A stretch of 11,337 bases of DNA from Flavobacteriaceae bacterium (GTDB taxonomy: Bacteria; Bacteroidota; Bacteroidia; Flavobacteriales; Flavobacteriaceae). A program made the translations under genes and the position numbers. Shown one piece after another: positions 1-7,018 of this stretch. The notes beneath the pieces were generated by a model. It ran no database searches, was not told the DNA's origin, and was given only the letters and a program-made list of their open reading frames with translations. Within the stretch, counting starts at the first letter, position 1; every line of letters begins with the position of its first letter. Location of the stretch: assembly GCA_013001365.1 (NCBI GenBank), contig JABDMQ010000091.1, forward strand, positions 1 through 11,337, written 5' to 3'.

Positions 1-60
1 GAGAACAATGCTTCTCCTAGTAAGCCAATCTTATATAAAATAGAACAAGCACAAAACTAA
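1..60 (+). CDS. C-terminal tail of an upstream gene (partial)
   Basis: Frame 1 is open from the window edge to a TAA at 58-60 and would encode the last 19 residues of a protein (ending KIEQAQN). It stops 11 bp before the DUF4230 start, a spacing consistent with one transcription unit. The fragment is too short to identify. The call rests only on an open frame of 19 codons plus good spacing, so it could be chance. Confidence 0.45.
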   Translation, partial: ENNASPSKPILYKIEQAQN

Positions 61-71
61 TTGTAAATTAA

Positions 72-683
72 ATGGAGGCATTCTTAGGAATCATCATTGG
101 AATTATAGCTACTATAGGAGTTGTTACTTATTTGAAAAGCGCACAACAGAAAAGATTGGCAAACTCGCAATCGGTAATATTACTTGAAAAAATCCGAAGC
201 GTTTGCAAGTTTATCACTGTTGAAGGTGATTTTGCTGAAATTTATCATTATGAGGATGTCAAGGAGAATTTCTTGAAGCTCATAACAAGCAAGAAAAAGG
301 CATTAGTGGTCATAAACGCAAAAGCCCATGTAGGTTTCGATTTCTCCAAGATAAAAATGGATGCCGACCCAAAGACCAAAACGATCTTGCTCAATCATTT
401 TCCTCAAGCTGAAATCCTAAGCATAGAAACCAATCTAAATTATTACGATAAACGGGATGGTTATTTCAATAAATTTGAAGCAGCTGACCTTACAGACCTT
501 CATTCTAAGGCCAAGGAACATATTAAAGACAAGGTTCCTCAAAGTGGTTTGTATGCAATTGCCGGAAAAGAAGCCTTAGAAACGATTTTATTGATTGAAG
601 GAATCGTTCAGACGATTGGGTGGAAGTTGGACTATTCAACATTGAATATCGAAGGTAATTTACCGAAGTCTATTGAAGAATGA
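72..683 (+). CDS. DUF4230-family membrane-anchored protein
   Basis: A 203-residue protein of unknown biochemical function. Residues 2-22 form one strongly hydrophobic helix (EAFLGIIIGIIATIGVVTYL) followed by basic residues (KSAQQKR). This looks like an N-terminal signal-anchor, which would leave the remaining ~180 residues on one side of the inner membrane. The soluble part, with the pattern VEGDFAEIYHYED, then KALVVINAKAHVGFDF, then a C-terminal IEGIVQTIGWKLDY, matches what I know of the Bacteroidota DUF4230 family, and the length is usual for it. The stop overlaps the next start as ATGA (680-683), so the YjbR-like protein is probably translationally coupled. No catalytic motif is visible. 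Family assignment is fairly secure; the role is not known. Confidence 0.8.
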   Translation: MEAFLGIIIGIIATIGVVTYLKSAQQKRLANSQSVILLEKIRSVCKFITVEGDFAEIYHYEDVKENFLKLITSKKKALVVINAKAHVGFDFSKIKMDADPKTKTILLNHFPQAEILSIETNLNYYDKRDGYFNKFEAADLTDLHSKAKEHIKDKVPQSGLYAIAGKEALETILLIEGIVQTIGWKLDYSTLNIEGNLPKSIEE

Positions 684-1042
684 ACATTGAACAATTCAGG
701 GAATATTGCTTGCACAAAAAGGGAGTGACCGAGGAATTCCCATTCGATGAAAATACACTTGTGTTCAAGGTCATGGGAAAGATGTTTGCCCTTTCCGGAT
801 TGGAACATATACCAAATGAGATAAATCTGAAATGTGATCCAGAAAGAGCCATTGAGTTGCGTGAAGCATTTGATGGCTTGATATATGGTGGTTATCATAT
901 GAACAAGAAGCATTGGAACACATTGGTAATTGAACGTCTGCCTAATGATTTGATTATGGAGTTAATCGATCATTCTTATGATCTTGTTGTGACTAATCTT
1001 CCGAAAAAGTTGAAGGCAGAATTACAATTGTTAAATAACTGA
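680..1042 (+). CDS. MmcQ/YjbR family protein
   Basis: A 120-residue small soluble protein. The family hallmarks are visible in order: FPFDENTLVFKVMGKMFAL (residues 20-38), INLKCDPERAIELRE (48-62), YHMNKKHWNTL (72-82) and LIDHSYDLVV (95-104). Members adopt a CyaY-like alpha/beta fold and are usually annotated as DNA-binding, although a precise cellular role is not established to my knowledge. Length is typical. The start ATG lies inside the stop of the DUF4230 gene (ATGA), which indicates translational coupling. No gene follows for 229 bp and transcription appears to restart from a new promoter, so this is probably the last gene of the upstream unit. No terminator hairpin is evident after it. 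Confidence 0.88.
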   Translation: MNIEQFREYCLHKKGVTEEFPFDENTLVFKVMGKMFALSGLEHIPNEINLKCDPERAIELREAFDGLIYGGYHMNKKHWNTLVIERLPNDLIMELIDHSYDLVVTNLPKKLKAELQLLNN

Positions 1043-1052
1043 ATTTAGGAAG

Positions 1053-1083
1053 TTGTCACTTGAAAATTAACTCAATAATTTTG
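1053..1083 (+). promoter_or_regulatory. Candidate Bacteroidota promoter, upstream copy
   Basis: TTG at 1053-1055 and TAATTTTG at 1076-1083 match the Bacteroidota sigma consensus (TTG at -33, TAnnTTTG at -7) with 20 bp between them. Transcription would start near 1089 and give a leader of about 180 nt before the acyl carrier protein gene. It could be a secondary start, because a tighter match lies 76 bp downstream. Matches to such short motifs occur by chance in AT-rich DNA. Confidence 0.4.
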
Positions 1084-1128
1084 TAAATTCACCGAAGTTT
1101 TTTGCATAATTAATCTCTAAATCGAATT

Positions 1129-1159
1129 TTTGTTGCTTTACACCGAAATGTTATTTTTG
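1129..1159 (+). promoter_or_regulatory. Promoter of the carrier protein / amidotransferase operon
   Basis: TTTG at 1129-1132 and TATTTTTG at 1152-1159 are separated by exactly 19 bp, a full match to the Bacteroidota -33/-7 consensus. The inferred start is near 1165, leaving a leader of roughly 105 nt before the ATG at 1272. It is the best promoter match I found in the window, and it precedes four closely spaced co-directional genes. Confidence 0.6.
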
Positions 1160-1200
1160 CATTGTTCAAAATCCAAAATTAGAATTACTTTAGGGGCTCG

Positions 1201-1215
1201 TTAACAAGTTGTTAA
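1201..1215. promoter_or_regulatory. 15-bp perfect palindrome in the operon leader (candidate operator)
   Basis: TTAACAA-G-TTGTTAA has two perfect 7-bp inverted arms around one base. It lies about 36 bp after the inferred transcription start and 57 bp before the carrier protein start codon. A one-base centre is too tight for a good RNA hairpin, so a site for a dimeric DNA-binding protein is the better reading. No regulator is encoded nearby. Confidence 0.35.
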
Positions 1216-1271
1216 TTAGATAATTATTAGAAAAAGCTATATAATCAACTTTATTTAAACTCAAATATACT

Positions 1272-1520
1272 ATGTTACAAGTAATCGAAACAAAAAACAA
1301 GATACGAGAGTATATCTTGGAATCTACATTTGACGACGTCGAGAACATCACTGACGAAACCTTGATCTTTGAAAAAGGAGTCTTGGATTCAATGGGGCTT
1401 CTTTTCCTTATTGAATTCTTGAAAGAAGAGTTTGGTATTACAACAAATGATGACGAACTGGTCGTTGAAAACTTCGAATCAATCAACAATATCGTTGCCT
1501 TCATAGAGAATAAGTTGTAA
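1272..1520 (+). CDS. Dedicated acyl carrier protein
   Basis: An 82-residue acidic, helical protein of normal carrier-protein size. The phosphopantetheine attachment motif is GVLDSMG, with the acceptor serine at residue 40, followed by LLFLIEFLKEEFGI, the usual recognition helix after the serine. It differs from housekeeping fatty-acid ACP, which has a DSLDxVE-type motif and normally sits next to fabF. This points to a carrier dedicated to the pathway encoded downstream. It would need a phosphopantetheinyl transferase from elsewhere in the genome. It is the first gene after a strong promoter match, and the asparagine synthase homologue starts 21 bp after its stop. The likely loading enzyme is the adenylate-forming ligase three genes on. 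The loaded acyl group cannot be read from the sequence. Confidence 0.88.
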   Translation: MLQVIETKNKIREYILESTFDDVENITDETLIFEKGVLDSMGLLFLIEFLKEEFGITTNDDELVVENFESINNIVAFIENKL

Positions 1521-1541
1521 TCTCGTAATTCTCCAATAGCT

Positions 1542-3518
1542 ATGTGTGGAATTGCTGGATTTTTTCAATTCAATGAAGACCTTGGCACCAAGAAGCATAC
1601 CCTAAGAAAAATGCTCACTAGGATCCGTCATCGCGGACCTGATCAAAGTGGGGTATATCTGTCTGAAAAAGTTGGGCTAGGTAGTGTGCGATTAAGTATA
1701 ATCGACCTAAGCACGGGCACAATGCCCTTATCCAATTCAGATGAAACGCAATGGGTGGTTTTTAATGGTGAGATATTTAATTATATCGAGCTCAGGGAAG
1801 AACTCATTGAAAAGGGTCACACGTTCAATACGACTAGTGACACAGAGGTCATCGTCCATCTATATGAAGAATATGGTGTAGATTTCCTCGAGAAATTGAA
1901 CGGTCAATTTGCTATTGCTATTTGGGACAAGAACAAGCAAGAATTGTTCTTGGCCAGGGATCGGGTAGGCATAAGACCTCTTTATTACACTGAGGTAGGA
2001 AAATCTTTTGTTTTCGGATCGGAAATCAAGGCCATAACCGAATTTCCAGGTGTAGAACCAACTATTTCTGCTAAGGCACTTTCTGAGTATTATACCTTTT
2101 GGACAGCACTTTCGCCAAATACTGCATTTGAAGGGATTTTTGAAGTTCCTCCGGGTTCATACATGACAATTAATTCTGAAGGGCACGAGGTAAAGACATA
2201 TTGGGAATTGCCAATTTCAAAACCTGGAGAATATAAGTATTCCGATATCAACGCTGCTGCTGAGGAGTTTGAAAGAATTTTTGAAGATTCGGTAAAATTA
2301 AGATTGCGAGCAGATGTGCAAGTGGCAGCTTACTTAAGTGGTGGTATTGATTCTAGTATTACAACATCTTTTATAAAAGGTCTAATGCCAGAGAATCTAA
2401 GGACTTTTTCTATAGGATTTACTGAGAAAGATTATGACGAATCCTCATTCCAGAATATTGCTGCAGAATATTTTCAGACCGACCACTCAAGCGTCATGTG
2501 CGGGCCCCAAGACATTTCAGAGAATTTCAAGGATGTCATATGGCACTCTGAAGCACCTTTGTTACGCACAGCGCCAACACCTATGAGCCTCTTAGCAAAA
2601 AGCGTCAAAGATGCTAATATCAAGGTCGTCATCACAGGAGAAGGTGCCGATGAGTTGTTAGGCGGATATAACATATTCAAGGAAACAAAGATTAGAAGAT
2701 TTTGGGCAAAGGATCCAAAATCCAAATATCGTCCACTATTATTAAAGAAATTGTATCCTTATTTACCTCAAATGAGTAAAGCTACTGGCAACATGCTTAA
2801 AATGTTCTTTGGCTATAGATTGAATGAGACCAATTCCCCGGTCTATTCTCATTTGTTGAGATGGAACAACACATCAAGGATAAAGAATTATTTATCCGCT
2901 GAAAACAGGAAGCAGATAAATGGACATGATCCAATTGGTGATTTTGAAAAGAAACTGGAACCAAAACTTAATGGTCATGATTATTTAACGAAAGCACAAT
3001 GGATTGAACTCAATATTTTCATGTCTGGATATTTATTGTCATCTCAGGGAGATCGCATGGGCATGGCCAATTCCATTGAAGGACGCTATCCATTCCTTGA
3101 CCATCGCGTTATAGAATTTTGTATGTCCTTGGCTCCGGACTTAAAACTGAATGGTCTTAACGAAAAGTACCTGCTTAAGAAAATGATGAAAGGCAGATTG
3201 CCAGAACAAATTCTAAACAGACCAAAACAAGCATATAGGGCACCTATCCGAAGCACATTCATTTCAGATGACCTTCCAGAATATTTAAAGAATATGCTTT
3301 CTGAGGAGAAAATCAAGGAATTCGGTATATTCAATCCAGAACATGTCAGCCAATTACTCAATAAAATGAGAACTAAAAAGCAGGTCTCAGAAATAGATAA
3401 TATGGCGGTAACGGCAATACTGTCAACTCAAACATTACACGACCTGTTCATTAATAGGTCTATGCCAGAACTAAAAAAAGAAGATCTTGTGCAACTTGAC
3501 AAAGAAGTACTTGATTAA
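1542..3518 (+). CDS. asnB-like: Asparagine synthase (glutamine-hydrolysing)-like amidotransferase
   Basis: A 658-residue two-domain amidotransferase. It begins MCGIAGF, so Cys2 becomes the N-terminal nucleophile of the class II glutaminase after Met removal, which fixes the start. Glutaminase signatures follow: RHRGPDQSG (29-37), RLSIIDL (50-56), FNGEIFNY (74-81) and SDTEVIVHLYEEYG (99-112). The synthetase domain has the ATP pyrophosphatase loop SGGIDSS (266-272) and GEGADELLGGY (366-376). By family, glutamine supplies ammonia and an ATP-activated carboxylate (aspartate in true AsnB) is amidated. The C-terminal segments NSIEGRYPFLDHR (510-522) and RPKQAYRAP (560-568) differ from the VEVR-type sequence I associate with true asparagine synthetases and resemble variants I recall from biosynthetic clusters. 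The context suggests the substrate may not be aspartate. Fold and chemistry are secure; substrate is open. Confidence 0.9.
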   Translation: MCGIAGFFQFNEDLGTKKHTLRKMLTRIRHRGPDQSGVYLSEKVGLGSVRLSIIDLSTGTMPLSNSDETQWVVFNGEIFNYIELREELIEKGHTFNTTSDTEVIVHLYEEYGVDFLEKLNGQFAIAIWDKNKQELFLARDRVGIRPLYYTEVGKSFVFGSEIKAITEFPGVEPTISAKALSEYYTFWTALSPNTAFEGIFEVPPGSYMTINSEGHEVKTYWELPISKPGEYKYSDINAAAEEFERIFEDSVKLRLRADVQVAAYLSGGIDSSITTSFIKGLMPENLRTFSIGFTEKDYDESSFQNIAAEYFQTDHSSVMCGPQDISENFKDVIWHSEAPLLRTAPTPMSLLAKSVKDANIKVVITGEGADELLGGYNIFKETKIRRFWAKDPKSKYRPLLLKKLYPYLPQMSKATGNMLKMFFGYRLNETNSPVYSHLLRWNNTSRIKNYLSAENRKQINGHDPIGDFEKKLEPKLNGHDYLTKAQWIELNIFMSGYLLSSQGDRMGMANSIEGRYPFLDHRVIEFCMSLAPDLKLNGLNEKYLLKKMMKGRLPEQILNRPKQAYRAPIRSTFISDDLPEYLKNMLSEEKIKEFGIFNPEHVSQLLNKMRTKKQVSEIDNMAVTAILSTQTLHDLFINRSMPELKKEDLVQLDKEVLD

Positions 3519-3545
3519 ATAATAACGAATACAAAACCAGCAACA

Positions 3546-4529
3546 ATGAATACTACTTTAAAAAAACCATTTACAAAAGACATCTTGCATATTGATGATA
3601 TCGAATCAGTGTGTAATGAGATTATTGCAAAAATGAGAACCGATGTAGCCAAAAAACTGCAGAGAAGGGGCGCGGTTATAGGCATCAGTGGAGGAATAGA
3701 CTCCTCAGCTTGTCTCGCTTTGTCTGCCAAGGCATTTGGACCAAAGAATGTAACTGCTATCATGCTACCAGAGCAGGACTCAAGCGACGATAGCAGGAAC
3801 TTAGCGGAAGAACTAGCAGCTGCATTTGGAGTTACACAAACATTAGTAGAGAACATTACCGGAGCTTTAGAAGGTTTTGGTTGTTATAGAAGACGTGATG
3901 AGGCCATTTCTCGAGTAATCACGGATTTCGACCCTTCGGTCGACAAATCCAAGATCGAAATCAAGCAAGATCCAGCTAGTTCCTTACCACCAGCTTTTTC
4001 CATCACGGTCATAAGGCCAAATGGAGAAGAGGTAAGCAAATTATTACCTGTTAAAGAATATTTGCAGATCGTAGCTGCCTCTAACTTCAAACAACGAAGC
4101 AGAATGTCTATGCTGTATTATCATGCAGAAAGATTACACGCTGCGGTTATTGGAACACCTAATAAGCACGAAGTACAACAAGGATTCTTTGTAAAGTACG
4201 GAGATGGTGGTGCAGATGTAATGCCGATTGGTCATCTCTACAAGACACAGGTATATCAAATTGCAGCACACTTAGGTGTACCTCAAGGTATTCTTGATAG
4301 AACGCCTACAACAGATACGTATACGGCAGAGCAAACTCAAGAAGATTTCTTTTATCAAATGCCTCATAAAGAGATGGATTTGTATTGGTACGGATGGGAG
4401 AATGGCTATTCTGCAGAGGAAGTTAGTAAAGTTATGGGTAGGACAGCTGAAGAGGTTGAGAATATCTACAAGAACATGGAACGTAAGCAGAAAACCACGG
4501 AATATCTAAGGATGAAACCGATTTTTTAA
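3546..4529 (+). CDS. nadE-like: Divergent NAD synthase-family adenylating amidase synthetase
   Basis: A 327-residue cytosolic protein of the NAD synthase family. The family adenylates the carboxylate of nicotinate adenine dinucleotide and transfers it to ammonia. Seen here: the PP-loop GISGGIDSS (46-54), FKQRSRMSMLYYHAE (181-195), VIGTPNKHE (201-209), FFVKYGDGGADVMPIGHLYKTQ (214-235) and PTTDTYTAEQTQEDF (254-268). There is no glutaminase domain, so it needs free or channelled ammonia. Ammonia-dependent NadE proteins are usually about 250-280 residues; the excess here is mostly an insertion around residues 112-170. Where typical NadE has a PTADL-like sequence, this has PTTDTYT. It starts 27 bp after the asparagine synthase homologue and stops 13 bp before the ligase. 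It may be a paralogue that amidates a pathway intermediate rather than the housekeeping enzyme. Family certain, substrate uncertain. Confidence 0.87.
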   Translation: MNTTLKKPFTKDILHIDDIESVCNEIIAKMRTDVAKKLQRRGAVIGISGGIDSSACLALSAKAFGPKNVTAIMLPEQDSSDDSRNLAEELAAAFGVTQTLVENITGALEGFGCYRRRDEAISRVITDFDPSVDKSKIEIKQDPASSLPPAFSITVIRPNGEEVSKLLPVKEYLQIVAASNFKQRSRMSMLYYHAERLHAAVIGTPNKHEVQQGFFVKYGDGGADVMPIGHLYKTQVYQIAAHLGVPQGILDRTPTTDTYTAEQTQEDFFYQMPHKEMDLYWYGWENGYSAEEVSKVMGRTAEEVENIYKNMERKQKTTEYLRMKPIF

Positions 4530-4542
4530 TAAATCACGGTAT

Positions 4543-6012
4543 ATGAATGTTTTTGACTACTTTTTTGAAACATCCAAAGACCTTGACAAGGATTTTGTAT
4601 TGAATTCAAAAGACTCCATTTCTTTCAAGCAACTTCATGAAGACAGCTTGAAGATGGCGTCGTATTTAAAAGCGACTTATGGAGAAGGACAAAACATCAT
4701 ACTAATAAGCCCGAATTCTGTTTTTTTTATAACAGCTTATCTAGGAATACTTAAGTCTGGCAATGTATGTGTTCCCTTGAATTATGCAACAGAGCAAAGT
4801 AATCTAGACTATATAGTTGAAATCACAGAAAGTCCAGTTACATTCATAACAAAAGGTTTGAAGCCACGATTGAAATTCAATGAAGATATATCTTTGTTGG
4901 ATGAAACTGCGGCATCTGAAATACTAGATTCTGCATATAATGAGGTGATCGATCCAAACTTTGATGGAGATAAAGTAGCAGAAATAATCTTTACATCGGG
5001 CTCTACAGGTGAACCCAAAGGTGTCATGATCAGCCATAATAATATCATTGCCAATACAAGTTCGATCATTGAATACCTTAATTTGACAGAGAAAGATATA
5101 ATGGCTGTTGTGCTGCCGTTTTTTTACTGCTATGGCTTATCATTATTACATACTCATGTACGTGTTGGTGGCTCTATTGCATTGAACAATAGCTTTATGT
5201 TCTTAGGAACGGTTATCAATGATATCAAGAATTACAAATGCACTGGATTTGCTGGAGTTCCTAGTCATTTTCAGATATTGCTCAAGAAGTCCCAGACATT
5301 TAAGGAAACCGAGTTTCCTGATTTGCGATATGTGACACAAGCAGGTGGGAAATTACACGCGGTATTCATTGACGAGTTTGTTAATGCTTTTCCAGAGAAG
5401 GAGTTTTATGTTATGTATGGTCAAACCGAGGCAACAGCAAGATTATCGTACTTATCTCCCGATATGGTCAAGACAAAGACTAGTTCTATAGGAAAAGCGA
5501 TTCCAGGTGTGAGCTTGAAAGTGGTAGATGCAGATGGTAATGAAGTTGGCATCGATTCAGAAGGAGAGCTTTTAGCCTCTGGCAAGAATGTTATGTTAGG
5601 TTATTACAAGGATTCTGAGGATACTGCGAAAACCATCATTGATGGTTGGTTGCATACAGGAGATATAGCTAAAGTAGATGAAGACGGATTTATTTATTTG
5701 ATGGCACGCAAGAAAGAAATCATTAAAGTTGGAGGTAAAAGAGTAAGCCCTAAGGAGATAGAAGAGGTCATTCTATCTATGCCCGAAATTGTCGATTGTA
5801 CAATTGAAGGGGTTGAAGATGAAATTCTGGGTGAGGCACTAAAGGCCACGATAGTATTGAATGGGAGCATGAACGAGGCCGAAATGAAGGAAGCCATAAT
5901 TCAAAAATGTGGTGAAAACCTTGCCGTTTATAAAATTCCACAACACATTGTTTTCGAGAAATCCATGAAGATGAGTGCCACTGGCAAGAAAGTCAAAAGC
6001 AAGCAAGTCTGA
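4543..6012 (+). CDS. AMP-forming acyl-CoA/acyl-ACP ligase
   Basis: A 489-residue class I adenylate-forming enzyme of full family length. Core motifs in order: the phosphate-binding loop TSGSTGEPKG (151-160), FFYCYG (193-198), YGQTEAT (292-298), GWLHTGD (368-374), the hinge region ARKKEIIKVGGKRVSP (388-403) and the C-terminal SATGK with the catalytic lysine at about 482. Members form an acyl-adenylate and then usually pass the acyl group to a phosphopantetheine thiol. With a dedicated acyl carrier protein in the same operon, loading of that carrier is the likely job, though CoA is an alternative acceptor. It is the last gene of the forward operon, starting 13 bp after the NAD synthase homologue. 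It ends 8 bp before the stop of the convergent GNAT gene. No transmembrane segment is evident. The acid substrate is not predictable by eye. Confidence 0.9.
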   Translation: MNVFDYFFETSKDLDKDFVLNSKDSISFKQLHEDSLKMASYLKATYGEGQNIILISPNSVFFITAYLGILKSGNVCVPLNYATEQSNLDYIVEITESPVTFITKGLKPRLKFNEDISLLDETAASEILDSAYNEVIDPNFDGDKVAEIIFTSGSTGEPKGVMISHNNIIANTSSIIEYLNLTEKDIMAVVLPFFYCYGLSLLHTHVRVGGSIALNNSFMFLGTVINDIKNYKCTGFAGVPSHFQILLKKSQTFKETEFPDLRYVTQAGGKLHAVFIDEFVNAFPEKEFYVMYGQTEATARLSYLSPDMVKTKTSSIGKAIPGVSLKVVDADGNEVGIDSEGELLASGKNVMLGYYKDSEDTAKTIIDGWLHTGDIAKVDEDGFIYLMARKKEIIKVGGKRVSPKEIEEVILSMPEIVDCTIEGVEDEILGEALKATIVLNGSMNEAEMKEAIIQKCGENLAVYKIPQHIVFEKSMKMSATGKKVKSKQV

Positions 6013-6022
6013 TTAATTGCTT
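6001..6022. terminator. Possible weak bidirectional terminator between convergent genes
   Basis: AAGCAA (6001-6006) and TTGCTT (6017-6022) form a perfect 6-bp stem with a 10-nt loop, spanning the stops of the two convergent genes. A T-rich stretch (6022-6039) follows on the plus strand. Only two GC pairs support the stem, and the T-rich stretch also encodes the lysine-rich tail of the GNAT protein, so this is tentative. Confidence 0.2.
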
Positions 6023-6707
6023 ATTTGGTTTTCTTTTTACGTGGTCTTCTTGCAGTAACTTTCTTGTAGTGATCCATTAGGTCTTGAGGAATTGTGTCTT
6101 CAAATGAGACCTTCTTATTGAAAAGAAACCACTTTTCTTTTCTTACGTTAAACGGTACATATCCTGCATAATCGCCTGCTCTAAGAGAGACGATATGATC
6201 GATCTCCGTATAGATGATAGCCGTTTCAACGCCGAATTCCTTGCCTTTTTCTGCAATCTTGGCCATTGCATAAGGCATGATGCCAAACCCCCTGAATTTT
6301 GGAACAGTATATGAATTCTCTACTAATGCTTCACCTTTTTGTAATGGAGGAAAAGAGTCTCCCCAAAATTTCTTGATTTTATCATTTTGTGACGAATCCA
6401 TTAACCATACACGATAAACCGGAATATCATCTTTTGTAGCCACATAGCACTGCTCAATATCCATGTCCATTATACCGTGATTGTTCTTGTCTAATTCAAA
6501 ATGCGGCGCATCACTATCTTGATAAAGTCGAAAAGATAATTTTAGTAGTGTCGGAGGATCCGGCCAATCTTTATTCAAATCCTTCTTCAAGCCAAATGAG
6601 ACTCTTTCAGAATATAAGCGTCTTGAAATACCAGTCCAAAGGAATTTCAATTCACCATTTTTTATCAATTTTAATAAGTAGGAAATTTTATCAAGAATAT
6701 TTGTCAT
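6021..6707 (-). CDS. GNAT-family acyltransferase, likely part of the cassette
   Basis: A 228-residue protein read on the minus strand. The GNAT core is visible as CYVATKDDIPVYRVWLM (87-103), ALVENSYTVPKFRGFGIMPY (127-146) carrying the R-G-x-G-type acyl-CoA pyrophosphate loop (RGFGIM, 139-144), and VSLRAGDYAGYVPF (173-186), the usual C-terminal N..S.ra..aGY pattern. The N-terminal ~45 residues (KNGELKFLWTGISRRLYSE, then FGLKKDL) form an extra module that I recall from GNAT proteins near AsnB-like and carrier protein genes. That favours the start at 6707. An in-frame ATG at 6824 would add 39 residues of poor character. The tail RPRKKKTK is strongly basic. The gene converges on the operon with an 8-bp gap. 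It may transfer an acyl group from the carrier protein or CoA to an amine. Fold is likely; substrate is unknown. Confidence 0.82.
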   Translation of the reverse strand: MTNILDKISYLLKLIKNGELKFLWTGISRRLYSERVSFGLKKDLNKDWPDPPTLLKLSFRLYQDSDAPHFELDKNNHGIMDMDIEQCYVATKDDIPVYRVWLMDSSQNDKIKKFWGDSFPPLQKGEALVENSYTVPKFRGFGIMPYAMAKIAEKGKEFGVETAIIYTEIDHIVSLRAGDYAGYVPFNVRKEKWFLFNKKVSFEDTIPQDLMDHYKKVTARRPRKKKTK

Positions 6708-7018
6708 TTGATGGCTTCTGATTAATTGAGGGTCTAAAATTAGCCAATGAATTCCTTTAGCACAATTTAAATTTGTATTATTTCGAGAATTAAGAGGTAG
6801 TATTTTATATAAGTTGAATAGCAAGGAATAAGTCTAATATTTCTCCCTTAAATGGAATTGGATAAGTTTTTTGAATGAAATTATTAAAGTGTGAATATTA
6901 AAACCACTCATCTATACTTTTTAATGATTCAACGACGCAAAAATCCTAACTATAGAAAAAAAATAATATAGGATAAGAAGCGTAATACATTAGCATTCAA
7001 ATTTAAAGAAGTGCTATT
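6708..7018. other. Intergenic region between divergent genes
   Basis: This 311-bp AT-rich stretch separates the minus-strand GNAT gene from the plus-strand small ORF. The GNAT frame stays open to 6824, but that extension lacks family character. On the minus strand, TTG (6763-6765) and TAATTTTA (6735-6742) lie 20 bp apart, one mismatch from the Bacteroidota promoter consensus, and could drive the GNAT gene from about 6728. I see no plus-strand promoter, RNA gene, repeat or mobile-element end that I can support. Confidence 0.4.

Noticed and set aside
1043..1271. Riboswitch or small RNA in the ACP operon leader
   Set aside because: I looked for extended stems and conserved riboswitch-like cores and found only the short palindrome at 1201-1215 and AT-rich sequence.
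1272..1520. Housekeeping fatty-acid ACP (acpP)
   Set aside because: There are no fab genes nearby, and the motif is DSMGLLFLIEF rather than the DSLDxVE type, so a pathway-specific carrier is more likely.
2474..3361. Minus-strand frames of 83 and 91 codons inside the asparagine synthase homologue
   Set aside because: They overlap conserved catalytic segments of the plus-strand gene and have antisense-like composition.
4276..4509. Plus-strand 77-codon frame within the NAD synthase homologue
   Set aside because: It is a shifted frame of a gene with clear family motifs; its Lys/Arg/Ile-rich product has no start context of its own.
6708..6824. Upstream extension of the GNAT gene to the ATG at 6824
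   Set aside because: The extra 39 residues are Asn/Leu-rich with no family character, and the ATG at 6707 begins a segment that fits the N-terminal module I recall for this GNAT type.
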